A stretch of DNA of 64,000 nt from Indolivaga alginatilytica. Lineage in GTDB: Bacteria; Bacteroidota; Bacteroidia; Bacteroidales; Dysgonomonadaceae. Below are positions 54,244 through 63,464 of the stretch, piece after piece (the stretch's first letter is position 1; each line of letters begins with the position of its first letter). The translations under genes were made by a program, and so were the position numbers. Below the pieces are notes generated by a model. That model was not told where the DNA came from. It searched no databases and was given only the letters and a program-made list of their open reading frames with translations. The DNA lies in contig NZ_QICL01000021.1 of NCBI RefSeq assembly GCF_003201355.1, positions 1-64,000 on the forward strand. Reading direction: 5' to 3'.

Positions 54244-55112
54244 CCAGTACAAACAAATACATCGACATCCTGAAACAGTACAAAACTGCTTTAAAAGACG
54301 AAGACATTGCAGCAAAAGTAAAGGAAATAATAGCCGGTAAATTTGCAGAAAACAACAATGTTGAAGTATATAAAACACTATATTCCTGTATCGATTTAAC
54401 GACACTAAATACCACCGATACGAAAGAGGAAGTGTGGAAGTTTACCGAAAAAGTAAACGACTTTGAGGGTACATATCCTGACGTAAATAACGTTGCCGCC
54501 ATCTGTGTATTCCCCAACTTCGCCGAAGTGGTAAAAGAGGCTCTAACGGCTCAGGGAGTAAAAATAGCTTGTGTATCGGGAGGGTTTCCATCGTCACAAA
54601 CATTCACCGAAGTAAAGATAGCCGAAACGGCGCTGGCTGTAGCCAACGGTGCAGACGAGATAGATATTGTTCTCAATCTGGGCTTCTTCTTAGATGAAAA
54701 CTATGAAGAACTGTGTGAGGAAATAGACGAGATTAAACACGCTTGTCGTGACGCACACCTAAAAGTAATATTGGAAACAGGAGCATTAAAAACAGCTTCG
54801 AACATCATGAAAGCTTCTATATTCTCATTATACTCAGGTGCGGATTTCCTGAAAACATCAACCGGAAAAGTATACGAGGGTGCAAGTCTTGAGGCTGCTT
54901 ATGTAATGTGTACCGCTATTAAAGAATACGCAAAGAAAACAGGTCGCAAAGTAGGTTTTAAAGCCTCAGGAGGCATTGTTACCACCGAAGACGCCGTAAA
55001 GTACTACACAGTGGTAAAAGAGGTTCTGGGAGACGAATGGTGTAATAATGAATATTTCAGAGTAGGAGCCAGCCGATTGGCTAACAACTTACTGGATACA
55101 ATAAAAGACTGA
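54240..55112 (+). CDS. deoC: Deoxyribose-phosphate aldolase
   Basis: Splits 2-deoxyribose-5-phosphate to glyceraldehyde-3-phosphate and acetaldehyde. The Schiff-base lysine is K205 in DFLKTSTGK, the proton-relay lysine is K241 in VGFKASGGI, and the acidic partner is D142 in DEIDIVLN. 290 aa with about 40 extra N-terminal residues is the longer class seen in Bacteroidota. A terminator follows. Confidence 0.94.
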   Translation: MTSTNKYIDILKQYKTALKDEDIAAKVKEIIAGKFAENNNVEVYKTLYSCIDLTTLNTTDTKEEVWKFTEKVNDFEGTYPDVNNVAAICVFPNFAEVVKEALTAQGVKIACVSGGFPSSQTFTEVKIAETALAVANGADEIDIVLNLGFFLDENYEELCEEIDEIKHACRDAHLKVILETGALKTASNIMKASIFSLYSGADFLKTSTGKVYEGASLEAAYVMCTAIKEYAKKTGRKVGFKASGGIVTTEDAVKYYTVVKEVLGDEWCNNEYFRVGASRLANNLLDTIKD

Positions 55113-55146
55113 CCGGGATTAAACCCCTACTCCACCATATTAAAAA

Positions 55147-55185
55147 ATAAAGGTTATAATCAATCGATTATAACCTTTATTTTTA
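55147..55185. terminator. Bidirectional terminator
   Basis: AAAGGTTATAATC / GATTATAACCTTT with a 4-base loop, followed by ATTTTTATT. It ends deoC (+) and the convergent small membrane protein gene (-). Confidence 0.85.
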
Positions 55186-55629
55186 TTCTTCTACCTTCTT
55201 AGTATACCTGTCCCGCAGTAGCGAACCTATAAGCAATAAGATGATAAGAACGCCTACAAGCTTACCTCCCCAGGCATCCCAAAAAGGAATCCTTACCAAG
55301 CCTGCAAGATTCTTTATATTATTCGTTTTTGCAATATCGGCAATGTCTGCCTTCGATAAAACGACAAAATTTTCTTCGTCTATATACCCCACAATCTGAC
55401 CTTCACCCTGTTGAAATATAGGTAAAAAGACAACTTCGAAACAAGTGTACTTGTACCCGAAATCGAAGTATTTACCATCATTAGACTTATAATCGTCGGT
55501 ATCGGGTAAATCGCATATTTTCACAAGCTTATCATGCGGACCAAAAGTAACTTGCGCCGCATTCGCTTCATATGTCGAAACAAGGTTGAATAGAGTAACA
55601 AAACCTAAAAGCAATAGCATTTTTTTCAT
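55183..55629 (-). CDS. Hypothetical secreted membrane-anchored protein (148 aa)
   Basis: Not recognised. It has a signal peptide (MKKMLLLLGFVTLFNLVSTYEANA), a soluble part of about 90 residues with two cysteines that could form a disulfide (VKICDLP and YTCFEV), and a C-terminal membrane helix (GKLVGVLIILLLIGSLL) followed by a short basic tail. The topology suggests a protein anchored in the inner membrane with its body in the periplasm. It lies 54 bp after the polyprenyl synthase gene on the same strand, so the two may be cotranscribed, but no shared function is evident. Confidence 0.7.
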   Translation of the reverse strand: MKKMLLLLGFVTLFNLVSTYEANAAQVTFGPHDKLVKICDLPDTDDYKSNDGKYFDFGYKYTCFEVVFLPIFQQGEGQIVGYIDEENFVVLSKADIADIAKTNNIKNLAGLVRIPFWDAWGGKLVGVLIILLLIGSLLRDRYTKKVEE

Positions 55630-55683
55630 AAACGAAACAAAAAAATAGTAAGTACTTCGACTATTATTGCCAGTTACAAAAGC

Positions 55684-56655
55684 TCAATAAACACGCTCTA
55701 CAACATATTCTACAGCATTCACCAAAGCCTCTTTTACTTCTCCTTCTTCCAAAGTGTCAATAATTTCAATTGCCTTCTGCCTGAATATTTCGATCTTATC
55801 ATATGCATATTCTATCCCTCCGTTTTCTTTAGCAAAAGAAATAAGAACAGATACATCCTGATCCGAAAACTCACCTGTCCGGATAATTTTCATCATCGCC
55901 TGCGATTCTTCAGAATCTGTATTCTTCAAGGCATATAGCAAAGGAAGAGTAACCTTTCCTTCCCGTATATCATTACCCGTTGGTTTGCCTACATTATTCG
56001 AAAAATAATCGAAAATATCATCTCTCAATTGGAAACAAATACCTAAATATTCGCCCAATTTCTCAAAACGACCCACATTATCCGAACTGGCTCCAACAGA
56101 CTGAGCACCTATTTTCATGCATACCGAAAGCAATGAAGCGGTCTTCTTCTTAATTACTTCAAAATATTCTGCTTCATCCAGAATGATCTCCTTAGCCAAT
56201 GACAACTGATTCAATTCACCTTCTGCCAAACTACGACCTAAGCCCGATATAGCCGAAATGATTTCCATATCACCTGTCAATACACTCTTAATCAAAGCTG
56301 TCGATAAGAAATAATCACCCGCCAGAACTGCCATTTTATTATCATAAATAGCATTCGTGGAGAGTCTTCCTCTTCTCATTTTCGATTCATCCACAACATC
56401 GTCATGTATCAACGATGCAGTGTGCAACAATTCTACTGTTACTGCAGAATGATAAGTAGTCTCAGTTATTTCTCCACAAGCTTTAGCTGCCAACAATAAT
56501 AAAATCGGACGAATATGCTTTCCGTCTGATTTCATTATATAATCTATAATCTCCTGAATTCTAGGATTATTACAAAATATTGACTCTCTAAAATAAGAAG
56601 TAAAACGTTCGAGTTCTGAAGCTATCGGTTTAGCTATCAAAAGCTTTTTATCCAT
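55684..56655 (-). CDS. Polyprenyl diphosphate synthase (long-chain, trans)
   Basis: Extends farnesyl diphosphate with isopentenyl diphosphate to make a long prenyl chain, in this group usually the side chain of menaquinone. The two aspartate-rich motifs are DDVVD (85-89, in LIHDDVVDESKMRRG) and DDIFD (212-216, in QLRDDIFDYF). GKHIRP and GNDIREGKVTLPL are also conserved. 323 aa is normal for IspB/HepT-type enzymes. The chain length cannot be read with certainty. A TAAATTTG on the - strand at 56682-56675 is a plausible -7 box 20 bp upstream. Confidence 0.92.
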   Translation of the reverse strand: MDKKLLIAKPIASELERFTSYFRESIFCNNPRIQEIIDYIMKSDGKHIRPILLLLAAKACGEITETTYHSAVTVELLHTASLIHDDVVDESKMRRGRLSTNAIYDNKMAVLAGDYFLSTALIKSVLTGDMEIISAISGLGRSLAEGELNQLSLAKEIILDEAEYFEVIKKKTASLLSVCMKIGAQSVGASSDNVGRFEKLGEYLGICFQLRDDIFDYFSNNVGKPTGNDIREGKVTLPLLYALKNTDSEESQAMMKIIRTGEFSDQDVSVLISFAKENGGIEYAYDKIEIFRQKAIEIIDTLEEGEVKEALVNAVEYVVERVY

Positions 56656-56756
56656 ACTAAAATTAGTTGAATTGCAAATTTATAAATAATTCAGCTTTTA
56701 GAGGCATTTATTTGTAACTTTACTGAGAAATAGAACTATTTAACTAATATTTTGGT

Positions 56757-59525
56757 ATGAAATTCTTTCTGTTAGACGCCTACGCACTTATATACCGGTC
56801 TTATTACGCTTTTATAAAAAACCCGAGAGTCAACTCCAAAGGTCTGAACACATCAGCCATCTTTGGTTTTGTAAATACTCTGGAAGAAATTCTCAAGAAA
56901 GAAAATCCCACTCATATTGCAGTGGCTTTTGATCCTGCGGGACCGACTTTCCGTCACGAAGCTTACGAACATTATAAAGCACAAAGGCTCGAAACCCCCG
57001 AAGATATTAAATTAGCAGTCCCTATTATTAAGCAAATAATTGAGGCTTATAATATAAAAATCATCGAAGTACCTATGTACGAAGCAGATGATGTAATTGG
57101 AACAATTGCCAAAAAAGCCGAAAAAGAAGATATCGATGTCTACATGATGACACCCGATAAAGACTACGGTCAGTTGACCAGTGATCGGATTTTCATGTAT
57201 AAACCCAAATTTGCAGGAAACGGTTTTGATGTTCTGGATGATAAAGCCATCATGGAAAAATATAATTTGGCCTCTCCCCTACTCATGATCGACTTGCTCG
57301 GTCTGATGGGAGATTCTTCCGATAATATTCCGGGTTGCCCGGGAGTCGGAGCAAAAACTGCCGAAAAATTAATTGCCGAATTTGGAACGATTGAAAATAT
57401 TCTTGAAAATACTTCAAGCATAAAAGGAACCCTAAAAGATAAACTCGAAAATAATAAAGAGCAAATAATTTTCTCCAAATTTTTAGCAACCATAAAAATT
57501 GATGTTCCGATCGAATTTGTAAAAGAAGAATTTGAAAGAAGAAATATTGATGATGAAAAAATAGAACATCTTTTCGAAGAGCTCGAATTTCGAACACTCA
57601 TAAATCGCGTCTTAAAAAGAGAAACCAAAATTGTTCCTAAAAAAGAGGAAGCTCAAGGCATTCTCTTTGAAGAATTTATGGAGGATGTACCGGAAGAAAA
57701 AAAATATTCGACTCTCATGGAGTTGAAAGACATGGTTTACTCATACAATTTAGTTGATAATGAGGAAGAAATGATCAAATTAAGGGACAAAATTTTAGGT
57801 AGTAGTTTTTGTTCATTTGATACAGAAACAACCTCCGTAGACCCTATTGATGCTGAATTGGTAGGAATGTCGTTCTCCATTGAAGAAGGTGAAGCATATT
57901 ATGTACCTATCTCGGCAAATTTCGACAAAGCAAAAAGTCAAGTGGAAATTTTCAGAGAAATTCTCGAAAATGAAAATATTCTTAAAATCGGGCAAAACAT
58001 AAAATACGATATTATTGTTCTCAAAAAATATGGAATAGAAGTAAAAGGCAAATTATTCGATACGATGATTGCCCATTACTTAATAAATCCGGAATTGAGA
58101 CATAATATGGATTATATGGCAGAAACATATCTCAACTATAAAACAATTCATATAGATGAGCTAATCGGATCTCGCGGAAAAAATCAATTGAACATGAGAG
58201 ACCTTTTTCCAAAAGATGTTTGCAATTATGCGTGTGAAGATGCCGATATAACACTCAAGCTAAAAAATATACTAGAAAAAGAAATTGAAAAAAATGGTAT
58301 AAGCCATTTACTCTATGATATAGAATTTCCACTTGTCTATGTACTAGCCGATATGGAATATGCAGGAGTAAGACTCGATACTAAAGCATTGAAAGATTCT
58401 TCTGAGAATCTGACAAAAGAAATGCTGAATATCGAAGCCGAAATATTCGAACTGGCAGGAGTAGAATTTAATGTAAATTCTACTAAACAGGTAGGCGAAA
58501 TTCTTTTCGACAAATTAAAAGTAATCGAAAAACCCAAAAAGACAAAAACGGGTCAATACACTACGAGTGAAGAAGTACTCGAAAGTTTAAAAGACACCCA
58601 CCCTATCATTGGCAAAATATTGGAATATCGTAGTCTTAAAAAATTATTGAGTACCTATATCGATGCACTTCCATTACTGATTAATAAAAGAGATGATAAG
58701 ATACATACATCATATAATCAAACAGTTACAGCAACAGGAAGACTTAGCTCCAGTAATCCAAACCTACAAAATATACCTATCAGAGAAGGGCATGGAAAAG
58801 ACATTCGAAAAGCTTTTATTGCCGATCCGGGATGTACTTTTTATTCTGCCGACTATTCGCAAATTGAACTTAGAATCATGGCACATCTTAGCCAAGATCC
58901 AAGTATGATTGATGCTTTTAATAGTGGCGAAGACATTCACGCTTCCACTGCTGCCAAAATTTATAAAATTCCAATTAAAGAGGTAACAAGCGATATGCGC
59001 CGTAAAGCAAAAACGGCTAACTTCGGTATTATATACGGCATCTCGGTTTTTGGACTTGCTGAAAGACTTTCTATCCCTAGATCTGAATCTAAAGAGCTGA
59101 TTGACGGATACTTCGAAACATATCCGAAGGTAAAAGAGTACATGGATAATATCATTAACAATGCCAAAGAAAAAGGATATGTGGAAACTATTCTTGGACG
59201 CAAACGATACCTGCCGGATATCAATTCTCGAAACGCTACAGTACGCGGATATGCCGAACGAAATGCAATAAATGCACCGATACAAGGAAGTGCTGCAGAT
59301 ATCATAAAAATAGCAATGAATAATATCTTCGAACGCTTCAGAAATGAAAAAATTCGCTCAAAGATGATTTTGCAAGTACATGATGAACTGAACTTTAACA
59401 CTTTTAATGATGAATTGTCGCACGTGGAACAAATCGTAATTACAGAGATGGAAAAGGCATATAAACTCATCGTTCCGTTAAAAGCCGATTCGGGTACAGG
59501 AAATAACTGGTTAGAAGCTCATTGA
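56757..59525 (+). CDS. polA: DNA polymerase I
   Basis: Full three-domain enzyme for Okazaki fragment processing and repair. The 5' nuclease domain is at about 1-290 (FLLDAYALIYRS, DKDYGQL, GDSSDNIPGCPGVGAKTA). The 3'-5' exonuclease domain at about 345-530 keeps its acidic residues (FDTETTS, NIKYDI, YACEDADITLK), so proofreading is likely intact. The polymerase domain shows motif A SADYSQIELR, motif B RRKAKTANFGIIYGIS and motif C LQVHDELNF. 922 aa is normal. It is divergent from the polyprenyl synthase gene. Confidence 0.96.
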   Translation: MKFFLLDAYALIYRSYYAFIKNPRVNSKGLNTSAIFGFVNTLEEILKKENPTHIAVAFDPAGPTFRHEAYEHYKAQRLETPEDIKLAVPIIKQIIEAYNIKIIEVPMYEADDVIGTIAKKAEKEDIDVYMMTPDKDYGQLTSDRIFMYKPKFAGNGFDVLDDKAIMEKYNLASPLLMIDLLGLMGDSSDNIPGCPGVGAKTAEKLIAEFGTIENILENTSSIKGTLKDKLENNKEQIIFSKFLATIKIDVPIEFVKEEFERRNIDDEKIEHLFEELEFRTLINRVLKRETKIVPKKEEAQGILFEEFMEDVPEEKKYSTLMELKDMVYSYNLVDNEEEMIKLRDKILGSSFCSFDTETTSVDPIDAELVGMSFSIEEGEAYYVPISANFDKAKSQVEIFREILENENILKIGQNIKYDIIVLKKYGIEVKGKLFDTMIAHYLINPELRHNMDYMAETYLNYKTIHIDELIGSRGKNQLNMRDLFPKDVCNYACEDADITLKLKNILEKEIEKNGISHLLYDIEFPLVYVLADMEYAGVRLDTKALKDSSENLTKEMLNIEAEIFELAGVEFNVNSTKQVGEILFDKLKVIEKPKKTKTGQYTTSEEVLESLKDTHPIIGKILEYRSLKKLLSTYIDALPLLINKRDDKIHTSYNQTVTATGRLSSSNPNLQNIPIREGHGKDIRKAFIADPGCTFYSADYSQIELRIMAHLSQDPSMIDAFNSGEDIHASTAAKIYKIPIKEVTSDMRRKAKTANFGIIYGISVFGLAERLSIPRSESKELIDGYFETYPKVKEYMDNIINNAKEKGYVETILGRKRYLPDINSRNATVRGYAERNAINAPIQGSAADIIKIAMNNIFERFRNEKIRSKMILQVHDELNFNTFNDELSHVEQIVITEMEKAYKLIVPLKADSGTGNNWLEAH

Positions 59526-59563
59526 TAATACTAAATATTTAATTATCAACAATATAAATAAAT

Positions 59564-60019
59564 ATGCTTGATGGATTTGTCGAATACGGATATATAGGAC
59601 TTTTTTTAGCTTCCTTTTTGGCAGCTACTATCCTACCCTTTGGTTCAGAATTTGTATTTGCTGCATTAATAGCGGCAGGTTTAGACCTTTGGACATGTAT
59701 ACTCATAGCATCTGTTGGTAACTGGATGGGAGGTATGACCAATTATTATCTGGGAAAACTGGGTAAGCTCGAGTGGATAGAAAAATATTTAAAAATCAAG
59801 AAAGAAAAGATTGAAAAAATACATCTTTGGCTCACAGGAAAAGGAGCAAGCATGGCATTCTTCAGCTTTTTACCAGTAGTAGGAGACGTTATAGCCGTAG
59901 CACTCGGGTATATGAGAGCTAATGTATATATAGTGAATATCAGTATGTTTGCTGGTAAATTTGCTCGTTATGTACTTCTTGCATACGGAATCATTTATGG
60001 AATTGAGTGGTTAAGATAA
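59564..60019 (+). CDS. YqaA-like DedA/VTT-domain membrane protein
   Basis: 151-aa membrane protein with about four helices. YIGLFLASFLAATILPFGSEFVF (9-31) and FFSFLPVVGDVIAVALGY match the YqaA branch of the DedA/VTT family (two re-entrant loops, the second with a conserved proline and Gly). The central GNWMGGMTNYYLGK is also typical. The family is linked to lipid scrambling and membrane homeostasis. It follows polA by 38 bp on the same strand. Confidence 0.85.
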   Translation: MLDGFVEYGYIGLFLASFLAATILPFGSEFVFAALIAAGLDLWTCILIASVGNWMGGMTNYYLGKLGKLEWIEKYLKIKKEKIEKIHLWLTGKGASMAFFSFLPVVGDVIAVALGYMRANVYIVNISMFAGKFARYVLLAYGIIYGIEWLR

Positions 60020-60149
60020 TAGAATCTATAAAGAATTAAGGTTTCGGAATTTTTTATTGTTTGAGTAACACTCCTCTTATCTGTCCCTATTAATACTCCC
60101 CTCTTTGAAGAGGTGATAAAATATAGTTTTAAATACTTAAAACATTAAC

Positions 60150-61898
60150 ATGATAAATAATATACTGAATATCATTGAGAATAATAAAAAATATCAAATT
60201 GCAATATTTCTAATTGTTCTTACAACTTTATCAACATTCACTATATATAGATATTCATTTGCAGATACAATAACACCCGGAGATGATAGCGAATTTCACT
60301 ATTACAGGTTATTAGCTCTAATGAAATCTTTGAAGGACGGATCTTTTCCTATATATATAAACAATGATGCACTCCTTCAATATGGGTATGCAGCCCGATG
60401 GTTTTATTCCGATTTTATACTAATACCATTTGCAGCATTAGCAAACATAATAGGTGTTGTAAAAGCATATACAGTTATGTTTTTCACGATGAGTATGCTA
60501 TGCGGTATATTAACATACATATCTGTAAATAAGGTTTATAAGAACAGAATGGCTGCTTTTATTACAGCTATTTTATATACATTCTGTTTATATAGGTTAC
60601 AGGATTTATACGACAGATCGGCTCTTTCAGAAGCTTTTTCCTTCACATTTGTCCCTCTTGCATTTTGGGGTCTGTACGAAATAATAAAAGGCGATTATAA
60701 AAAATGGTATATTATAAGTATTGGCTTTTGCCTACTTATTTTTACCCATGTCATAGCAACCTTATTGGTGTTTATAACTTCTATTATCATCATTATTATC
60801 TATTATAAAGATTTAAGACAAGAACCAAAACGTTTATTATACCTTATTCTTTCAGGTATGGTATGCGTATTATTATCAGCCTATTTCTTATTTCCTTTCT
60901 TTGAACAAATATCCTCAAATTCTTTCTACTTTGAAGAAGGCAGAATGTTTGCAATAAATTTTGGTCGTGCTAAAGATGATCTTATTAGGATTCCGACACA
61001 GAATGTATTAGTAGGTATGTTAAGTATTGCACTTCCTAAAATAACTAATCTCCACTTTCTGCCGGCTATAGGATTAACTTTGACTTTCGGTATTTTTCTA
61101 CGCTTTTTTATACACGAAAAGGATCAAAAAATTAAAAGTATTGATATTTTTGTTGTTTTAGCATTAGTTTATATCGCTTTTAGCTTTGACACTCTACCCT
61201 CCTTTTTCTATGTGAAAAAGTTCTTTTCGACAATACAATTTACCTGGAGATTATATGAAATATCAAGTTTCTTCTTAGCCTTAGCTGGAGGATATTATCT
61301 TTCACTACTATTGCAAAAAAATATTCGTTCAGTAGCAGCTCTTATATGCTTATTAGGATGTGTCGTCTTATTAATAACAGTAAATTCTACATATTATAAA
61401 TATACGCGGGAAAAACCTAAAACCATATCTTCACAGAATATTATAATTGATAAAAACAGCATTGCTGGACTTGGTCTTGCGGAATATCTTCCAATAAAAG
61501 TACCTTCTATAGAATTTATTCAAGATAGAAATATTCTTCTGAAAACGAATAATATAGAAACAGTCACAAATAATTTTGAAAGAAAAAACAGAGCTACAAT
61601 TTTTAATGTAATAGTAAACAAACCAGATATAATTGAGCTTCCACTCATATATTACAAAGGATATTCGGCAAAATTAAACAATGAACAAATAACTATTACA
61701 GAAAGTGAAAATGGATTAATAGAAATTCCTATTAATCAATCAGGCAAAGTACATGTAGAATTTACAGGAACGCTAATACAGAAATACAGTTTTTATGTTA
61801 CTGTGATTAGTATTCTGTTATTCTGTATTTATATTTTTTGGTACAACAGAAAAAATAAAAACATAAATAAGACCAATCATGTCAACACTATTATTTGA
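60150..61898 (+). CDS. GT-C-like membrane protein (6-pyruvoyl-tetrahydropterin synthase-related family)
   Basis: 582-aa polytopic membrane protein with about 10-12 helices in the first 420 residues and a soluble C-terminal domain, then a final helix (FYVTVISILLFCIYIFW). The first periplasmic loop has ITPGDDSEFHYYR (41-53), an acidic pair like the catalytic loop of GT-C glycosyltransferases. DRSALSEAFSFTFVPLAFWGLYE (about 158-180) is the strongest family block. Despite the domain name it has no pterin synthase activity signature. Its acceptor and donor are unknown. It overlaps the next gene by 20 bp. Confidence 0.75.
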   Translation: MINNILNIIENNKKYQIAIFLIVLTTLSTFTIYRYSFADTITPGDDSEFHYYRLLALMKSLKDGSFPIYINNDALLQYGYAARWFYSDFILIPFAALANIIGVVKAYTVMFFTMSMLCGILTYISVNKVYKNRMAAFITAILYTFCLYRLQDLYDRSALSEAFSFTFVPLAFWGLYEIIKGDYKKWYIISIGFCLLIFTHVIATLLVFITSIIIIIIYYKDLRQEPKRLLYLILSGMVCVLLSAYFLFPFFEQISSNSFYFEEGRMFAINFGRAKDDLIRIPTQNVLVGMLSIALPKITNLHFLPAIGLTLTFGIFLRFFIHEKDQKIKSIDIFVVLALVYIAFSFDTLPSFFYVKKFFSTIQFTWRLYEISSFFLALAGGYYLSLLLQKNIRSVAALICLLGCVVLLITVNSTYYKYTREKPKTISSQNIIIDKNSIAGLGLAEYLPIKVPSIEFIQDRNILLKTNNIETVTNNFERKNRATIFNVIVNKPDIIELPLIYYKGYSAKLNNEQITITESENGLIEIPINQSGKVHVEFTGTLIQKYSFYVTVISILLFCIYIFWYNRKNKNINKTNHVNTII

Positions 61899-62658
61899 CG
61901 AAATAGTCTTCGGACCCATACATAGTCGCAGATTAGGTACATCACTAGGTATGAATCTCTTACCTTACGATGGGAAAGTATGTTCATTCAATTGTATTTA
62001 TTGTGAATGCGGATACAATGAAGATGGTAGAACCAAAACAGAATTACCTAATCGTAAGAATGTAAAGGCTGCTTTGGAACACAAATTATTGAAATTAAAA
62101 GAAGAAAACTTAAAGATAGATGTAATTACTTTTGCCGGAAATGGAGAGCCTACTTTACATCCCCATTTTGCAGAAATAATTGATGATACCATCGAGTTAC
62201 GCAATAAATATGTTCCCGAAGCTAAAATAAGTGTCCTTTCCAATGCAATGCACATCGGAAAAGAAAGTGTTTTTAATGCTCTTAAAAAGGTCGAAAATAA
62301 TATCTTGAAACTCGATTCGGCTAATATAGAAACAGTTCGTTTGATAGATCAACCAAATTCTCCCACTTACAATATAGAGAGGCAAATAGAGTTTTTCAAA
62401 AAATTTGAAGGGAATTTTATTCTGCAAACCATGTTCGTTAGAGGCAGTCATAATGGTAAAATAGTAGATAACACTACCGAAGAAGAAGTGAATGGATGGC
62501 TTGATATCATAAAAATGACTCATCCAAAGGAAGTAATGATATATACAATAGACAGAGAAACTCCAGAAAAAAATCTGGAAAAAGTCCCTCTTGAAGAGCT
62601 TAAACAAATTGGAAAAAAAGTAGAACAACTAGGTATAAAAATTAACATAGCAGGATAA
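61879..62658 (+). CDS. Radical SAM protein (COG0731-type)
   Basis: 259-aa radical SAM enzyme. The cluster motif C35-x3-C39-x2-C42 is intact in GKVCSFNCIYCECG, and TFAGNGEPTLHP holds the SAM-binding GEP motif. VFGPIHSRRLGTSLGMNLLP at the start is the family signature. Related proteins include TYW1-like wyosine enzymes of archaea, but bacterial members have no assigned reaction. No SPASM domain is present, so it is not an obvious partner of the peptide cassette. Its ATG lies 20 bp inside the upstream gene, suggesting translational coupling. Confidence 0.87.
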   Translation: MSTLLFDEIVFGPIHSRRLGTSLGMNLLPYDGKVCSFNCIYCECGYNEDGRTKTELPNRKNVKAALEHKLLKLKEENLKIDVITFAGNGEPTLHPHFAEIIDDTIELRNKYVPEAKISVLSNAMHIGKESVFNALKKVENNILKLDSANIETVRLIDQPNSPTYNIERQIEFFKKFEGNFILQTMFVRGSHNGKIVDNTTEEEVNGWLDIIKMTHPKEVMIYTIDRETPEKNLEKVPLEELKQIGKKVEQLGIKINIAG

Positions 62659-62680
62659 CCACTTTTTACTTCTAAAGTAG

Positions 62681-62688
62681 TACTTTTG
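62681..62688 (+). promoter_or_regulatory. Candidate -7 box for the LURP-one-like gene
   Basis: TACTTTTG matches TAnnTTTG and lies 28 bp before the ATG at 62716. No clear -33 element is seen. Confidence 0.45.
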
Positions 62689-62715
62689 TATACTAACTAA
62701 AACTAAATAAATAAT

Positions 62716-63312
62716 ATGAGTAATTTTCCTCAGTTTTTCGAAACAAATGAATACTTTATAGATCAGAAAGTTAACTACTTCAAATTCGAAGCAGAATATA
62801 AAGTATTTGGTCAGGATGGAAACCAAATAGGAGTTATTAAACAACGAATATCAACCGGTCACAAAGTGCTAAGACTAATTCTTGGTAAGGCAATGATGCC
62901 TTTTCTATTGGAAATTGTAGACATGGAAGGAAACACTCTTGCTGTAATAAAAAGAGGATGGACATTTTTCATGTCTGAAATAGCTGTACTTAACGGTCAT
63001 CATGAAACTCTTGGTTTTATCAAACAAAAATGGGCATTTTTTAAACCTACATTCCATATTATGGCGGCCAGCAGAGCTAAGATCGCTGAAATAAAAGGAG
63101 ATTGGAAAGGTTGGAATTTTGCTATATCTGAAGCTAATGGCGAACCCATAGGAACAATCAGTAAAAAATGGGCAGGTGCTATGAAGGAAATTTTTACTAC
63201 TGCCGATAAGTATAACGTTTCTATCAGAGAAGAATATAAAGAAAACACAGACAAGATAGTTGTAGTATCTACTGCAATTACTATCGACATGGTGTTGAAA
63301 GAATCAAAATAG
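62716..63312 (+). CDS. LURP-one/phospholipid scramblase-like (Tubby C2-type) protein
   Basis: 198-aa soluble beta-rich protein. Successive strand pairs such as YKVFGQDGNQIGVIKQR, LLEIVDMEGNTLAVIKRGW, and FAISEANGEPIGTISKKWAG repeat the pattern [strand]-x-D-x-x-G-x-x-[I/L]-[strand] that defines LURP-one/scramblase folds. The last part, KYNVSIREEY then VVVSTAITIDMVL, fits the closing strands and helix. Function in bacteria unknown; possibly membrane binding. A terminator follows. Confidence 0.78.
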   Translation: MSNFPQFFETNEYFIDQKVNYFKFEAEYKVFGQDGNQIGVIKQRISTGHKVLRLILGKAMMPFLLEIVDMEGNTLAVIKRGWTFFMSEIAVLNGHHETLGFIKQKWAFFKPTFHIMAASRAKIAEIKGDWKGWNFAISEANGEPIGTISKKWAGAMKEIFTTADKYNVSIREEYKENTDKIVVVSTAITIDMVLKESK

Positions 63313-63348
63313 AATTAAGTCTTAAATAAGTAAGACACATAGATATGT

Positions 63349-63378
63349 GAGCTATAATCAATGATTGTAGCTCTTTTC
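63349..63378 (+). terminator. Terminator
   Basis: GAGCTATAATCA pairs with TGATTGTAGCTC (one weak pair) around a one-base loop plus neighbours, followed by TTTTC. It lies 36 bp after the LURP-one-like gene. Confidence 0.65.
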
Positions 63379-63464
63379 TATTAAATAATGTTTAGAAAAA
63401 AGCAAGTAACAAGTAGTCTGCTAATAAATGCTTAATTTTATAGAACCAATAAAATAATAAAAAT

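Noticed and set aside
59415-59434. CGCACGTGGAACAA inside polA as a third parS site
   Set aside because: Only 14 of 16 positions match the consensus on the opposite strand and it lies in coding sequence of an essential gene; too weak to call.
61879-62658. Radical SAM gene as the missing maturase of the peptide cassette
   Set aside because: It is 33 kb away, has no SPASM or peptide-recognition domain and belongs to a COG0731-type family, so nothing links it to the precursor.
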